Under the pieces are notes generated by a model. The model saw nothing but the letters and a program-made list of their open reading frames with translations. It did no database searches and was not told where the DNA came from. The translations under genes were made by a program, and so were the position numbers. From Actinobacteria bacterium OK074 (GTDB lineage Bacteria > Actinomycetota > Actinomycetes > Streptomycetales > Streptomycetaceae), in the NCBI GenBank assembly GCA_001298575.1, contig LJCV01000317.1, forward strand, positions 1 through 32,528: a stretch of 32,528 nucleotides of DNA, in the 5' to 3' direction. This document shows positions 1-8,000 of the stretch, one piece after another. The stretch's first letter is position 1, and the number at the start of each line of letters is the position of its first letter.

Positions 1-257
1 GACGAGTGCGCGCCGTCGGCGGTGACCTTCAGCAGCAGATCGGGGCTGCCCGCCGCGAAGTCCGCGCCCAGCAGCCGCTCCGCGCGCAGCGCGGGGGCCG
101 ACTGCGGGTACCACCCGCCCGCGACCAGGCGGTCGGCGGTGCCGGAGCCTGCCAGGGCGCAGCCGACGGCGAACAGCACTCCGAGCAGCAGGACGAGGCG
201 ATGGCGCCGGTGCAGGAACGAGGTGAGGCGGTCGGTGGCAGAAGTGCTCATGGTCAT
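1..257 (-). CDS. MMPL-family (RND superfamily) transporter, N-terminal part only
   Basis: The first 85 residues of a membrane protein run off the left edge. The start ATG at 257 overlaps the TGA of the upstream acyl-AMP ligase (ATGA), which implies translational coupling; a second ATG lies at 251. After a short basic segment (FLHRRHR) there is one hydrophobic helix at about residues 20-37. The following soluble stretch, with GSGTADRL and then GGWYPQSAPALRAERLL, matches the start of the first extracytoplasmic domain in MMPL proteins. Members of this family export lipids and lipopeptides using the proton gradient. Coupling to an acyl-AMP ligase suggests export of an acylated product, which is inference. 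Only the N-terminus is visible, so the catalytic transmembrane Asp/Tyr motifs cannot be checked. Confidence 0.8.
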   Translation of the reverse strand, partial: MTMSTSATDRLTSFLHRRHRLVLLLGVLFAVGCALAGSGTADRLVAGGWYPQSAPALRAERLLGADFAAGSPDLLLKVTADGAHS

Positions 258-1981
258 GCACCCGGGTTCCGGCGGTGCGGGACGGTGGCCGTGCGCTCGC
301 CCGGCGAGAAGACCTCCGCCTTGCCGAACTCGCCCTTGAGATGGCGGATCCACGCCGTGCTCCGCCGGGGTTTGCCACTGGTGGTCACCGGCATGTCCGG
401 TCTGCCCACCCGCACCACCTTCAGCGCCGCCCGGCCGTGGGTGAAGGATTCCGCCACCGCTTCGATCACCGGCAGGTGCGGGACCGGGTCGAAGGTGGTG
501 AGCACCAGCAGGGTCGGTCCGGGATCGGCGCCCCCGGTGGCCATCAGGCGGTGCGGCCGTACGCCGATCCGGCCGGCGAGCTGCGCCTCCAGTTCCTCCA
601 TGAACACCGAGCCGTGCTCCAGGTCCAGCGCGTCACCGAGCCGTCCCACCACGTACAGTTCGCCGCCGCGCACGAACCCGGCGTCGCCGGTGTGCAGCAC
701 GCCGTCGGCCCACCGGGTGGATCCCGCGGCCTCGGGCACGGTGTACCCCTGGCCCAGGGAGGGGGAGGCGACCCGGATCTCCCCGAGCGCGCCCTCCGGC
801 AGTTCGTGCCCGTCCCGGTCGGTGACCCGGACCTCGATTCCCTCCAGCGGCCTGCCACAACTGGCGTACCACAGCCAGGGGTTGACGGGTTCGTCCAGTC
901 CCAGCGGGTGTTCGGCGCCCACCCGTACCGGCTGTCCGACGGCCTTGGCTCCCGCGGGCACCTTCGCCATCACCGGGCGCAGGCCCGCGGCCGGACCCGC
1001 GGTCACGGCCAGGGTCGTCTCCGCCATGCCGTAGCAGGGCAGCACGGTGGTGTGGTCGAAACCGTACGGCTCCAGGAAGCGGGAGAAGCGTGCCAGGACG
1101 GCCGGGTCGACCCGTTCCGCCCCGGTGAGGACGGCGCGCACCCGGGAGAAGTCCAGTCCGGCCAGGCTGTCGGGGCGGACGTTGGAACAGACGCGCGCGA
1201 AGCCGAAGTTGGGCATCGTCATGATCGGGTAGGGGTTCCGGCCGTACTCGCCGAGCCAGGCCGCGGGTTCCATGACGAAGCTCTCGGGACGCATCAGCGC
1301 GTGCTCCCACTGCGCCGTCACCGGTACCAGGAGATTCCCCACCAGCCCCATGTCGTGGTACATCGGCAGCCACGACACCCCGCCCCATCCGGTGTCGGGC
1401 AGTACGGACCCGAGCATCCGCACATGGGTCCGCAGCGCCTCCGGGCCCACCGCCACCGCTCGCGGCCGGCCGCGTGATCCCGAGGTGAACTGGAGCACCG
1501 CGGGCCCCTGCGGCGCCATCCGGCGCACGCGTTGCGCGGTACGCGCGCCGGGGGCCAGGTTCACCACGTCGAGCCCCGCCGCCCGGGCCCCCGCCATCAC
1601 CTCCGGCGCGTACTCCTCGCTCGCCGCGACGAACCGCGGTGTCCGGTACGCGGCGAGGTCCGTCAGGTACGGGGCGTAGGGGGCGTGGCCCGACAGCGCC
1701 CAGGGCAGCGGCAGAACGGACGGGACCGCGCCGGACAGCAGCAGTCCGTAGAACGCGGCGACCAGTTCCGGCCCGGTGGGCAGCACGACCGGCACCACCT
1801 CGCCGGGCGCGACACCCGCCTCCTGGAACCGGGCGGCGGCGCCGCGCACGCGGTCCGCCAGCTCCGGATAGCCGAACCGCTGCCAGGTTCCCTCGCCCTG
1901 ATAGAAGCGAATGCCGTGATCCGCCCGGGGTTCGTCGATCCAATCGGTGACACGGGCGCCGAATGCGCGTGCGATGGCCAT
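254..1981 (-). CDS. Fatty acyl-AMP ligase (FAAL/FadD32-like)
   Basis: A 575-residue adenylate-forming enzyme, a normal length for the FAAL group, which activates fatty acids as acyl-adenylates and hands them to carrier proteins of PKS or NRPS lines. Visible motifs are the P-loop TSGSRGRPR (166-174), the FAAL hallmark WLPMYHDMGL (204-213), YGMAET (317-322), HTGD (430-433) and the C-terminal catalytic-lysine motif SGKPRR (K537). The P-loop differs from the usual SGSTG-x-PK by T to R and K to R. The start at 1981 was chosen because GTGGAG sits a few bases upstream and the family homology begins at once; a longer frame upstream has no such support. It overlaps the MMPL gene by ATGA, so the two form an operon. 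CoA ligase activity is less likely given the FAAL hallmark but is not excluded. Confidence 0.9.
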   Translation of the reverse strand: MAIARAFGARVTDWIDEPRADHGIRFYQGEGTWQRFGYPELADRVRGAAARFQEAGVAPGEVVPVVLPTGPELVAAFYGLLLSGAVPSVLPLPWALSGHAPYAPYLTDLAAYRTPRFVAASEEYAPEVMAGARAAGLDVVNLAPGARTAQRVRRMAPQGPAVLQFTSGSRGRPRAVAVGPEALRTHVRMLGSVLPDTGWGGVSWLPMYHDMGLVGNLLVPVTAQWEHALMRPESFVMEPAAWLGEYGRNPYPIMTMPNFGFARVCSNVRPDSLAGLDFSRVRAVLTGAERVDPAVLARFSRFLEPYGFDHTTVLPCYGMAETTLAVTAGPAAGLRPVMAKVPAGAKAVGQPVRVGAEHPLGLDEPVNPWLWYASCGRPLEGIEVRVTDRDGHELPEGALGEIRVASPSLGQGYTVPEAAGSTRWADGVLHTGDAGFVRGGELYVVGRLGDALDLEHGSVFMEELEAQLAGRIGVRPHRLMATGGADPGPTLLVLTTFDPVPHLPVIEAVAESFTHGRAALKVVRVGRPDMPVTTSGKPRRSTAWIRHLKGEFGKAEVFSPGERTATVPHRRNPGA

Positions 1982-2179
1982 GGGTGCTCCACGGGAATCG
2001 GCCGGGCAGACATCTACCCGGAGGGGAATTTGTATGCCAATAGCCTGACGAAGTGACGACTGCGTCGGCACTTGCAACGTAGCATAATGATCGATATTTT
2101 CCGTCGCGTGAATCAGGCCCCGGAATTCCCGCCACTGGAATCCAATGCACGTAAACCAAATGACGGAGCACCCTCTTGT
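1982..2179. promoter_or_regulatory. Divergent promoter region between acyl-AMP ligase and GNAT genes
   Basis: A 198-bp gap between divergent genes. Base composition drops markedly towards A+T here compared with the coding flanks, as expected for a bidirectional promoter. No clean -35/-10 pair or operator could be assigned by eye. An open frame continues upstream of the GNAT gene from a TTG at 2072, but it lacks conservation and a ribosome binding site. Confidence 0.4.
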
Positions 2180-2704
2180 ATGGATGTAATATTGCGATTG
2201 CCGGACGGCATTAAAACCTTCACCAGGATCGCCCGACCGGATGATTTCCCCGCCATCCAGGAACTGCACGCCCGATGCTCCGCCGAAAGCCGGGCCCTGC
2301 GCTACCAAGCGGGTAAACCCGGCCTGACCCGCAGGGAGTGGAATCACCTGTCCGGCCGAGATTCCGGGATCACCCTGGTCACGTCCGTCTCCGGTTTCCC
2401 GGCAGGCTTCGTGGCCATGACGAATCTGATGCGCACACCGATGGCCGGGGTCAGCGAAATCGCCCTGCTCGTCGAGGACGCGTGGCAGTCGCGCGGCCTC
2501 GGCTCGGCGCTCGCGGTCCACACACTGGGCATCGCCCGCCACCAGGGACAACGGACGCTGGCCGCCACCGTCTCCACCCGCAACACACGGGCCGTTCGCC
2601 TCCTGCGCCGCCTGGGCGCCACCTCGCCGCCCTTCACCGGCGCCGCGGAACTCGACATGACGGTACTCATCACCGCGGGTGCCGGTCGCCGGCCGGCGGA
2701 GTGA
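2180..2704 (+). CDS. GNAT-family N-acetyltransferase
   Basis: A 174-residue single-domain protein. The acetyl-CoA binding motif A region is clear: ALLVEDAWQSRGLGSAL (95-111), with the pyrophosphate loop QSRGLGSA at 103-110. It is followed by the motif B type segment STRNTRAVRLLRRLGA. Family knowledge: GNAT enzymes move acetyl from acetyl-CoA to an amine on a small molecule or protein lysine; the substrate cannot be read from the sequence. The start at ATG 2180 has GGAG 11 bases upstream, a slightly long spacing. The frame extends upstream to 2072, but that part is A+T-rich and does not look like the family. It diverges from the acyl-AMP ligase/MMPL pair. The C-terminal part resembles the acetyltransferase domain of Pat-type lysine acetyltransferases only loosely. 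Confidence 0.8.
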   Translation: MDVILRLPDGIKTFTRIARPDDFPAIQELHARCSAESRALRYQAGKPGLTRREWNHLSGRDSGITLVTSVSGFPAGFVAMTNLMRTPMAGVSEIALLVEDAWQSRGLGSALAVHTLGIARHQGQRTLAATVSTRNTRAVRLLRRLGATSPPFTGAAELDMTVLITAGAGRRPAE

Positions 2705-3490
2705 CCTTCCGGCCTTCGGAATCGGCACCCGGCCACCAGGCGCCATCATCCATTCGGCTCAAGCATTTTCCCGTCCCGAAAAGATATCGTCCATTACCTT
2801 TACCGCTGACGGGCCACTCGCCCCACTCCCCCTCCGCCCCCGTGGTCGAAATCGCTTGGGAAGGCAGCCGAAATGATTGATCCGTTCGACATCCCTGCAC
2901 CTCAGTGCGTTAATACGCATGACGGGCGCACGATCCACCCTTCCGAAGAATCTCCCATCGACCTTCGAGCGGTGTGCCCGCCCGAGGAATCGCCGACTCC
3001 CCCGCAAGCTCTCGCGTCCGACCCGTCCACGGCCGTCGATCACGTGGTCCCGGTTGCGTCGCCGTCCGCCTGAGCCCGCGCAGTTTTTACTTCGCGCGTT
3101 CTCCGCCGTCGGCGAACGTGAAATTCTGCGGCGGATCGGAATATTCAAAATATCCGAAAATCTGCTGCTGAGGATCCGGAAGAAAAAGCCTATCGGGCAT
3201 TCGGCCGGAACAGCCCTCTACGCCGCACAGGGCGGGTACAGCGCCACGCTGTCCACGGTCAGCCCCACCCTGGCCGGGGGGGGGCAGAAGACGTGGCCGA
3301 TGTCGCACACGGCCATGAGGCTCTATCCGTCGCTGCCGGCCGTGGCGGTCAGCAGCACGGTGGCGGTGAGTGCCGCCCTCTTCGCCACCGCACCCAAGCC
3401 GTCGGTCCGATCCCGGGCACGATCTCGAACAACCCCTGACGGGCGACGAACCCACGGTCCGTCTCTCCTCGGACAGGAATGACGTGAATA
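2705..3490. other. Poorly coding stretch with one short candidate ORF
   Basis: About 790 bp between the GNAT and cold-shock genes. It has lower G+C and mixed third positions, an imperfect A+T-rich hairpin at about 3137-3156 and a run of nine G at 3276-3284. Apart from the candidate ORF at 2873-3073, no frame has both a credible ribosome binding site and recognisable homology. Frames at 3087-3482 on both strands read as arginine-rich noise, and I could not identify a decayed gene with confidence. Confidence 0.4.
2873..3073 (+). CDS. Short hypothetical peptide (66 aa)
   Basis: I do not recognise this ORF. It starts at ATG 2873 with GGGAAGG ending 8 bases upstream, a good Shine-Dalgarno. The product is acidic and proline-rich, begins MIDPFDIPAPQC, has two cysteines (residues 12 and 35) and two similar segments (SEESPID and PEESPTP). 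There is no transmembrane helix and it is not an MbtH protein. Third-position G+C is about 70%, lower than neighbouring genes and lowest in the first half, which argues against long-standing coding. It could be a small regulatory or precursor peptide, or a chance frame. Confidence 0.3.
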   Translation: MIDPFDIPAPQCVNTHDGRTIHPSEESPIDLRAVCPPEESPTPPQALASDPSTAVDHVVPVASPSA

Positions 3491-3697
3491 TCAGAGCTGA
3501 ACGTTCCGCGCTTCGAATCTGCCGAGGCTCAGCTCAATGGTGAAAGACACTTGCTGCCCCTCGGAGAGAACCTTGCGTTCGGCTTCGATTTCCTCACGCC
3601 TCACATAGACGGGATCCCGCTGCCCGCAGGGAATGATGAAGCCGTAGCCACCCTCCCGATTGAAGTACTGAACGATCCCCTTACATTTGCCGTCCAT
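3491..3697 (-). CDS. Divergent cold-shock domain protein
   Basis: A 68-residue protein of standard CspA length, presumably a five-stranded OB fold that binds single-stranded nucleic acid. RNP1 is present as GGYGFI (16-21) where most family members have KGFGFI. RNP2 reads VYVRREEI (30-37) instead of the usual VFVHFSAI, so the conserved His is Arg. The usual tryptophan of VKWFN is Tyr (VQYFN, 9-13). These changes suggest altered nucleic-acid binding, which is inference. The start ATG at 3697 is preceded by GGAAGGGAG. It is divergent from the aminotransferase gene, with 242 bp between the two starts, leaving room for a long 5' leader as is common for csp genes. Confidence 0.85.
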   Translation of the reverse strand: MDGKCKGIVQYFNREGGYGFIIPCGQRDPVYVRREEIEAERKVLSEGQQVSFTIELSLGRFEARNVQL

Positions 3698-3939
3698 GAA
3701 ACTCCCTTCCCATGTGACGGGTCCGCGCGAGCTGCGATCGCACAGCGATCCTCCAGAACAGTCACCTTAGAGACGTGAGGACCCCGCCAGGAATCCGCGA
3801 CGTTCTCTTTCAACACGTTCACCTCTCGCACTCTCCGATCCCTCTGGTTCGGTATGGCGCGCTCGTGTTTTCTGGAGATACGCAGAGCGATACCGTCCCG
3901 GCCGGTCGAGTGAATCCGCACAAAACGAACAGTTGCACC

Positions 3940-5220
3940 ATGCGAACCGCTCTCTCCCGGCTGGCTCTCGACGGTGGTGCGCCGGTCCGTGACCGTCCCT
4001 GGCCCTCCTACGAGAACGGCGACAATTTCATCGCCGCGGAAGACGAGGAAGAGGCGGTCACCGCGCTACGGGAACGGCGCTACTTCCGCTACGACGACCG
4101 TCCGTACCACGCCACCCACAACGGCCGCCTCAACGAACGGATCAGTGCGCTGTTGAGCAGTCGGCACATGCTGGCCTGCACCAGCGGCACCGCGGTGATC
4201 GCTCTCTCGCTGTTCGCTCTCGGGCTTCCGCCGGGTTCTCCCGTCGCCTGCCCGGCGTTCACGTTCTCCGCCGCCCCGAGCGCGATCATGCTCGTCGGGC
4301 ACCGGCCGGTGCTGGTCGGGGTCGAGGACGACCTCCACCTCGACGTCGTACATCTGCGCCGGTTGATCGAGGCGGAGAACGTACGTGCCGTGGTCGTCGT
4401 CCATGTGCGGGGCTTCGCCAGTGACATCCGTGCGGTCCTCGCGGCTGCCGACGCGGCGGGGATTCCGGTGGTCGAGGACGCAGTCCCGGTACTCGGAGTC
4501 TCCTTCGACGGCCGCCCGTTGGGTACGTTCGGCGCCTTCGGGGCGTTCTCCACCCAGGCCGACAAGCCCGTCAACACCGGCGAGGGAGGCTTCCTCGTCA
4601 CCGACGACAGCGAGGCGTACGCCCGGGCCGTGGTGCACTGCGGCGGCTACGAGGGCCGGATGGCACGTCACTTCCCGGACGGCGCGCCGCCGGTGAGCGA
4701 CCAGGACCACCCGCACTTCGCCTGGCGGATGGACGAGGTCCGGGCGGCTCTCGCGCACTCCATGCTCGGTCGGCTGCCCCAACGGCTCGCCCGGCACAGG
4801 CGTACCTACGACGCGCTCGCCGACGTCCTCGACGGCCACGACGGGCTCAGCCTCCGTGCCCCGTCGGCGCCGGGCGCCTACACCGGCCAGTTCCTGACCA
4901 TGCGTCTGGACCGCGCACGGGCGCAGGACTCCGAGTGGTACGCCGAGGCGTTGTGCGCCGAGGGCATCAAGGCGGTGGCGCTGGGCAGCACGCGGCGGCC
5001 CAACGCCCGGGCCTTCTGGAACTGGTGCTACCTGGTGGGTTCCGACGCCGAAGCCGCACGGGCGAGCCTGCCGCACACGGCCCGCCGGATCGACCGGATC
5101 GTCGACATCCCGCTGTCCGCCCATCTGACGGCCGACGACCGAGCAGACCTTGTCCGAGCAATCGACAAGGTCCACGCGGCATGGCGGCGGCGATGTCTGT
5201 CTCAGGGGGCGGCTGTCTGA
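3940..5220 (+). CDS. DegT/DnrJ/EryC1-family PLP-dependent aminotransferase
   Basis: A 426-residue fold-type I aminotransferase. Members transfer an amino group to keto-sugars or cyclitols, or make AHBA-type precursors. Visible features are the N-terminal LALDGGAPVR opening, the cofactor-site CTSGTAV (80-86), the pyridine-nitrogen Asp in VVEDAV (D180), and the PLP lysine in FSTQADKPVNTGEGG (K209), the family's lysine-TGEGG signature. It therefore looks catalytically intact. The start was set at ATG 3940 where homology begins; no good Shine-Dalgarno precedes it, and an in-frame GTG at 3910 is an alternative. No other deoxysugar or cyclitol genes are adjacent, so its substrate is unknown. It converges on the MetE-like gene, with only 37 bp between stops. 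Confidence 0.85.
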   Translation: MRTALSRLALDGGAPVRDRPWPSYENGDNFIAAEDEEEAVTALRERRYFRYDDRPYHATHNGRLNERISALLSSRHMLACTSGTAVIALSLFALGLPPGSPVACPAFTFSAAPSAIMLVGHRPVLVGVEDDLHLDVVHLRRLIEAENVRAVVVVHVRGFASDIRAVLAAADAAGIPVVEDAVPVLGVSFDGRPLGTFGAFGAFSTQADKPVNTGEGGFLVTDDSEAYARAVVHCGGYEGRMARHFPDGAPPVSDQDHPHFAWRMDEVRAALAHSMLGRLPQRLARHRRTYDALADVLDGHDGLSLRAPSAPGAYTGQFLTMRLDRARAQDSEWYAEALCAEGIKAVALGSTRRPNARAFWNWCYLVGSDAEAARASLPHTARRIDRIVDIPLSAHLTADDRADLVRAIDKVHAAWRRRCLSQGAAV

Positions 5221-5257
5221 ACAGGACGGCTTCTGCCCCACCCGGCTACCGGGACGG

Positions 5258-6322
5258 CTACAGGCCCAGGACCTGGGCGGCGAGCTCGGTGCCGCGCACG
5301 CGGGCCCCGATCTTGGCGAAGGCCGTGTCCCGCGAGGTGGAGGTGTCGTCGGCGAAGGGGGCGAAGCCGGCGTCGTCGCAGGTGCCCAGCTGGTCGACCG
5401 GGAGGTGGCGGGCGGCCTCCAGGACGCGGTCGCGTACCTCCTCGGGCGTCTCCACCCGGGGGTCGATCGGGTCGATGACGCCGACGAACACGCGCACCCC
5501 CGGCCGCAGGTGGTCGGCGACGACCTTCAGGACGCGCTCGCGGTCGGGCTCGCCGGCCAGCTGGAGATAGAAGTTGCCGACCGTGAGCTGGAACAGTTTG
5601 GGCAGCAGGCCGGCGTAGTCGACGTCAAGGCTGTGGGCGGAGTCCTGGTCTGCTCCGGGGTCGGTGTGGACGCCGATGCGGGCCTGGTCGTCCGCGGTGA
5701 ACCGGCCCAGGACCTTGTTGTTGAGGGCGACGAAGTCGTCGAGGAGGGCGCCGGAGGGGTCGAGCTTCAACGACAACCGGCCTTCGGTGAAGTCCAGTTG
5801 CACGCGGTGCGCGCCCGCGTCGAGGCATCCGCGGATCTCGGCCTCGGCCTCGTCGGCGAGGTCGTTGAGGAACGCCGCCCGGGAGTATCCGTCGATGCCG
5901 CCGGCCGGGTAGAGCAGGCTGAGGGCCGAGGGGGCGACCACGGCCTGCTTGACGGGAAGTTCGGTGTGGGTGCGGGCGGCGCGGAGGTAGGTGTCGGCCC
6001 GCACCTGGTAACGGAACGGTCCGCCGGTCAGGACGGGCAGTTGCCGAATGTGCCCGTCGGCGAAGGGGATGACGGCGCCGTTGGCGTCGAGGGCCGCCAG
6101 GCCGGTGAGGGGGTAGGTGAGCGAGCTGCGCTTGGCCTGGTCGCCGTCGACCAGAACCGGGCTGCCCAGCTGCTCCAGCCGGGCGATGGTGTCCGCGACG
6201 GCATCGCCCTGGACTCGCGCCAACTCCGCGGCGTCCAGGTGACCTTCGTCGTGCTCGGCGAATGCCGCCAACAGCTCGGGGGGACGGGGAAGGCTGCCGA
6301 TCGGCTCGGTAGGAATGCTCAT
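5258..6322 (-). CDS. MetE-like (cobalamin-independent methionine synthase II family) protein with altered zinc site
   Basis: A 354-residue protein of the MetE C-terminal-domain family (TIM barrel), opening with TEPIGSLPRP and containing VRVFVGVIDPIDPRVETPEEV. Full MetE uses a His-x-Cys, Glu, Cys zinc site to activate homocysteine. Here the first motif is GVHTDPGADQD (H219, D221) where relatives I remember have HTC. The second is GTCDDAGF (C315, A318) where relatives have DDCGF. Two cysteine ligands thus appear replaced or shifted, so canonical thiol methylation is doubtful. Start ATG 6322 was preferred over 6349 because AGGG lies 8 bases upstream. It stands alone and converges on the aminotransferase. 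Confidence 0.85.
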   Translation of the reverse strand: MSIPTEPIGSLPRPPELLAAFAEHDEGHLDAAELARVQGDAVADTIARLEQLGSPVLVDGDQAKRSSLTYPLTGLAALDANGAVIPFADGHIRQLPVLTGGPFRYQVRADTYLRAARTHTELPVKQAVVAPSALSLLYPAGGIDGYSRAAFLNDLADEAEAEIRGCLDAGAHRVQLDFTEGRLSLKLDPSGALLDDFVALNNKVLGRFTADDQARIGVHTDPGADQDSAHSLDVDYAGLLPKLFQLTVGNFYLQLAGEPDRERVLKVVADHLRPGVRVFVGVIDPIDPRVETPEEVRDRVLEAARHLPVDQLGTCDDAGFAPFADDTSTSRDTAFAKIGARVRGTELAAQVLGL

Positions 6323-6575
6323 GATCCGCACCCTAGAAGTCACCGGCATACCCCCGGATCGGGAGCGTAGCCCGCCGATGGCGTCCTTCCCCCCGATTCC
6401 CGGGCCGTCCGGCGGAACATCATCACAGCGTACGAACCGAGAGGTTCACCCGATCGAGCCACTGGCAGAGGAGCGCGGGTTGACTACCTGAAAAGCACCA
6501 TGGCCCCTGGATGCGGTGAGGCCATAGTGGCCCTGCCTCCCAAGGCATGGTGGCCGCAGGGCGTCGGCACATGGG
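6323..6575. other. Intergenic region between MetE-like and lipase genes
   Basis: About 250 bp holding the upstream region of the MetE-like gene and the downstream region of the lipase, both on the minus strand. I see no convincing gene, riboswitch fold or terminator hairpin with a T run. Confidence 0.3.
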
Positions 6576-7798
6576 TCAGCAGGTGCTCGGAGCCGTCTTG
6601 CCGGCGAAGCGGTCCTTGAGCCAAGGGAGCCCCTCGGAGCTGGTGCCCGCGGTCGCGGCAATGTGGCCGGGGATGTGGTTGCCGGCGAATCGCACCGTCG
6701 CGCCCTGCCGGCACCAGTCGGCGGCCAGGGTTCTGCCGACCTGCTGGGGGACGACGCCGTCCAGGGCGCTGTGGGAGAGCAGCACGGGTGCCGCGGGCCT
6801 GCGCCGGCCGAGCTGCTGTTCGGCCACGATCGTGTTCCAGGGAGCGCGCTTGAGGCGCTCGGTCAGCGGGCGTCCGTCCACGGTCAGGAAACGCGAGTTG
6901 AGGAAGGGGTACTTGGCGAGGGCCTGCGTCGTGCAGAGGTTGTCCCGCAGGTCGTTGGTCACGCGCCTGCCGTGGGCGTTGAGGTAGGGGGCGACGTCGA
7001 TCCCGTACGCGGTGGCGAGGCCGGAGAGGGCGTAGTTGAAGAACGCTCCGTAGGCGGAGCCGTCCATGCTGTCGGCCACCTTGTTCATGTCCGCGGGAGG
7101 GGCGCCGACGACCGCGCCCTTGATCTTCAGTGCGGGCGCGTAGGCCGGGGCCAGTTCGGCGGCGGACGCCGTCGCGCCGCCGCCCTGGGAGTAGCCGTAG
7201 AGCGCGACGGGGCCGGCGTCCGGGAGGTCCAGGGCATCCAGGCGCTGGGCGGCGCGCACGGAGTCCAGGACGGCGCGGCCCTGCGCCTCGCGGTCCATGT
7301 ACGTGTGGACTCCGGGTGTGCCCAGCCCCTGGTAGTCGGTCACCACCACGGCATAGCCCTGGTCGAGGAGTTTCTTGATGGGCAGTGCCTCGTACTCGGT
7401 GCCTTCGGCCAGTTGGCGGGAAGGGGCGCACTTGTCGGCCAGGCCCTGGGTGCCGGGGGCGAAGGCGACGATCGGGCGTTGGGCGTACGGGGAGGTGGCG
7501 GGTCCAGGACGGTGCCGGTGACGGCGATCGTCTTTCCGGTGCGGTCCGTGGTGCGGTACATGATCCGGTGGACACGCGCATCGACCTTGAACGCTTTGAG
7601 CGGATCCAGGTAGAAGACGCCCGGCTCCGAGCTGAGCACGTCGCCGTTCTCGGCGGCAAGGCTCGTCGGCCGCTGTTGCGACCGCGGCTGGTCGGCGACG
7701 GCCGCCTCGCCGGACGACACGGTGAGGGTGAGCGCGGCGGATGCCGCGGCGGCGAATACCGCCACGGCACGCCCGCCCAGGGCGCGACGGAAGGACAC
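6576..7798 (-). pseudogene. Secreted lipase (LIP/PF03583 type), single frameshift
   Basis: Two overlapping frames together form one secretory triacylglycerol lipase of about 407 residues. The N-terminal part starts at GTG 7798 with GAGGAG five bases upstream and carries a Sec-type signal: RR charge cluster, then a long Ala/Val/Leu core ending near SSGEAAVADQ. It runs through VFYLDPLKAF and GTVLDP, then loses frame near 7500. The rest continues one frame away with SPYAQRPIVAFAPGTQG, the nucleophile elbow GYSQGG, SALDGVVP (acid) and GNHIPGH (His), so a complete triad is present. The total length, 1223 nt, is exactly one base short of a whole number of codons, so a single lost base explains it. 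This may be a real inactivation or a sequencing error in a G/C-rich run. Confidence 0.85.
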
Positions 7799-8000
7799 GC
7801 GGGCTCCTCGGTCGTGGAATCGGAAGGTCCACTCACTACCGGAAGCCTTGAACCCAACTGCGTAGATACGCCGTGATATCGCCCGTCCAGAACAAAGCAT
7901 CCTCTGAGGCGATTAGCTCACTACTCCGTGCCGCCTTCAGCGCATCACGCGAATCGAACCGGTACGACGTTGCGGGCCCGGCCGGTTGCCTGCGTTCGGG

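Noticed and set aside
254..2749. A longer acyl-AMP ligase ORF starting upstream of 1981, up to 2749.
   Set aside because: The extension overlaps the GNAT gene antisense, crosses the A+T-rich divergent promoter and has no ligase homology; a good ribosome binding site supports 1981.
3137..3156. An A+T-rich hairpin that might be a rho-independent terminator.
   Set aside because: The stem is only about 7 bp with a bulge and there is no T run downstream on either strand.
3087..3482. Open frames on both strands, including one ending HDLEQPLTGDEPTVRLSSD after a possible frame change.
   Set aside because: No ribosome binding site, no recognisable family and a G9 run in the middle; treated as non-coding or an unidentifiable remnant.
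5150..6370. A 406-codon plus-strand frame opposite the MetE-like gene.
   Set aside because: A Gly/Val/Glu-rich shadow of the minus-strand gene with no motifs of its own.
7945..7990. A tRNA T-arm-like sequence (GGTTCGATTC on the minus strand).
   Set aside because: The flanking bases do not pair as a T stem, and no acceptor, anticodon or D arm can be built around it.
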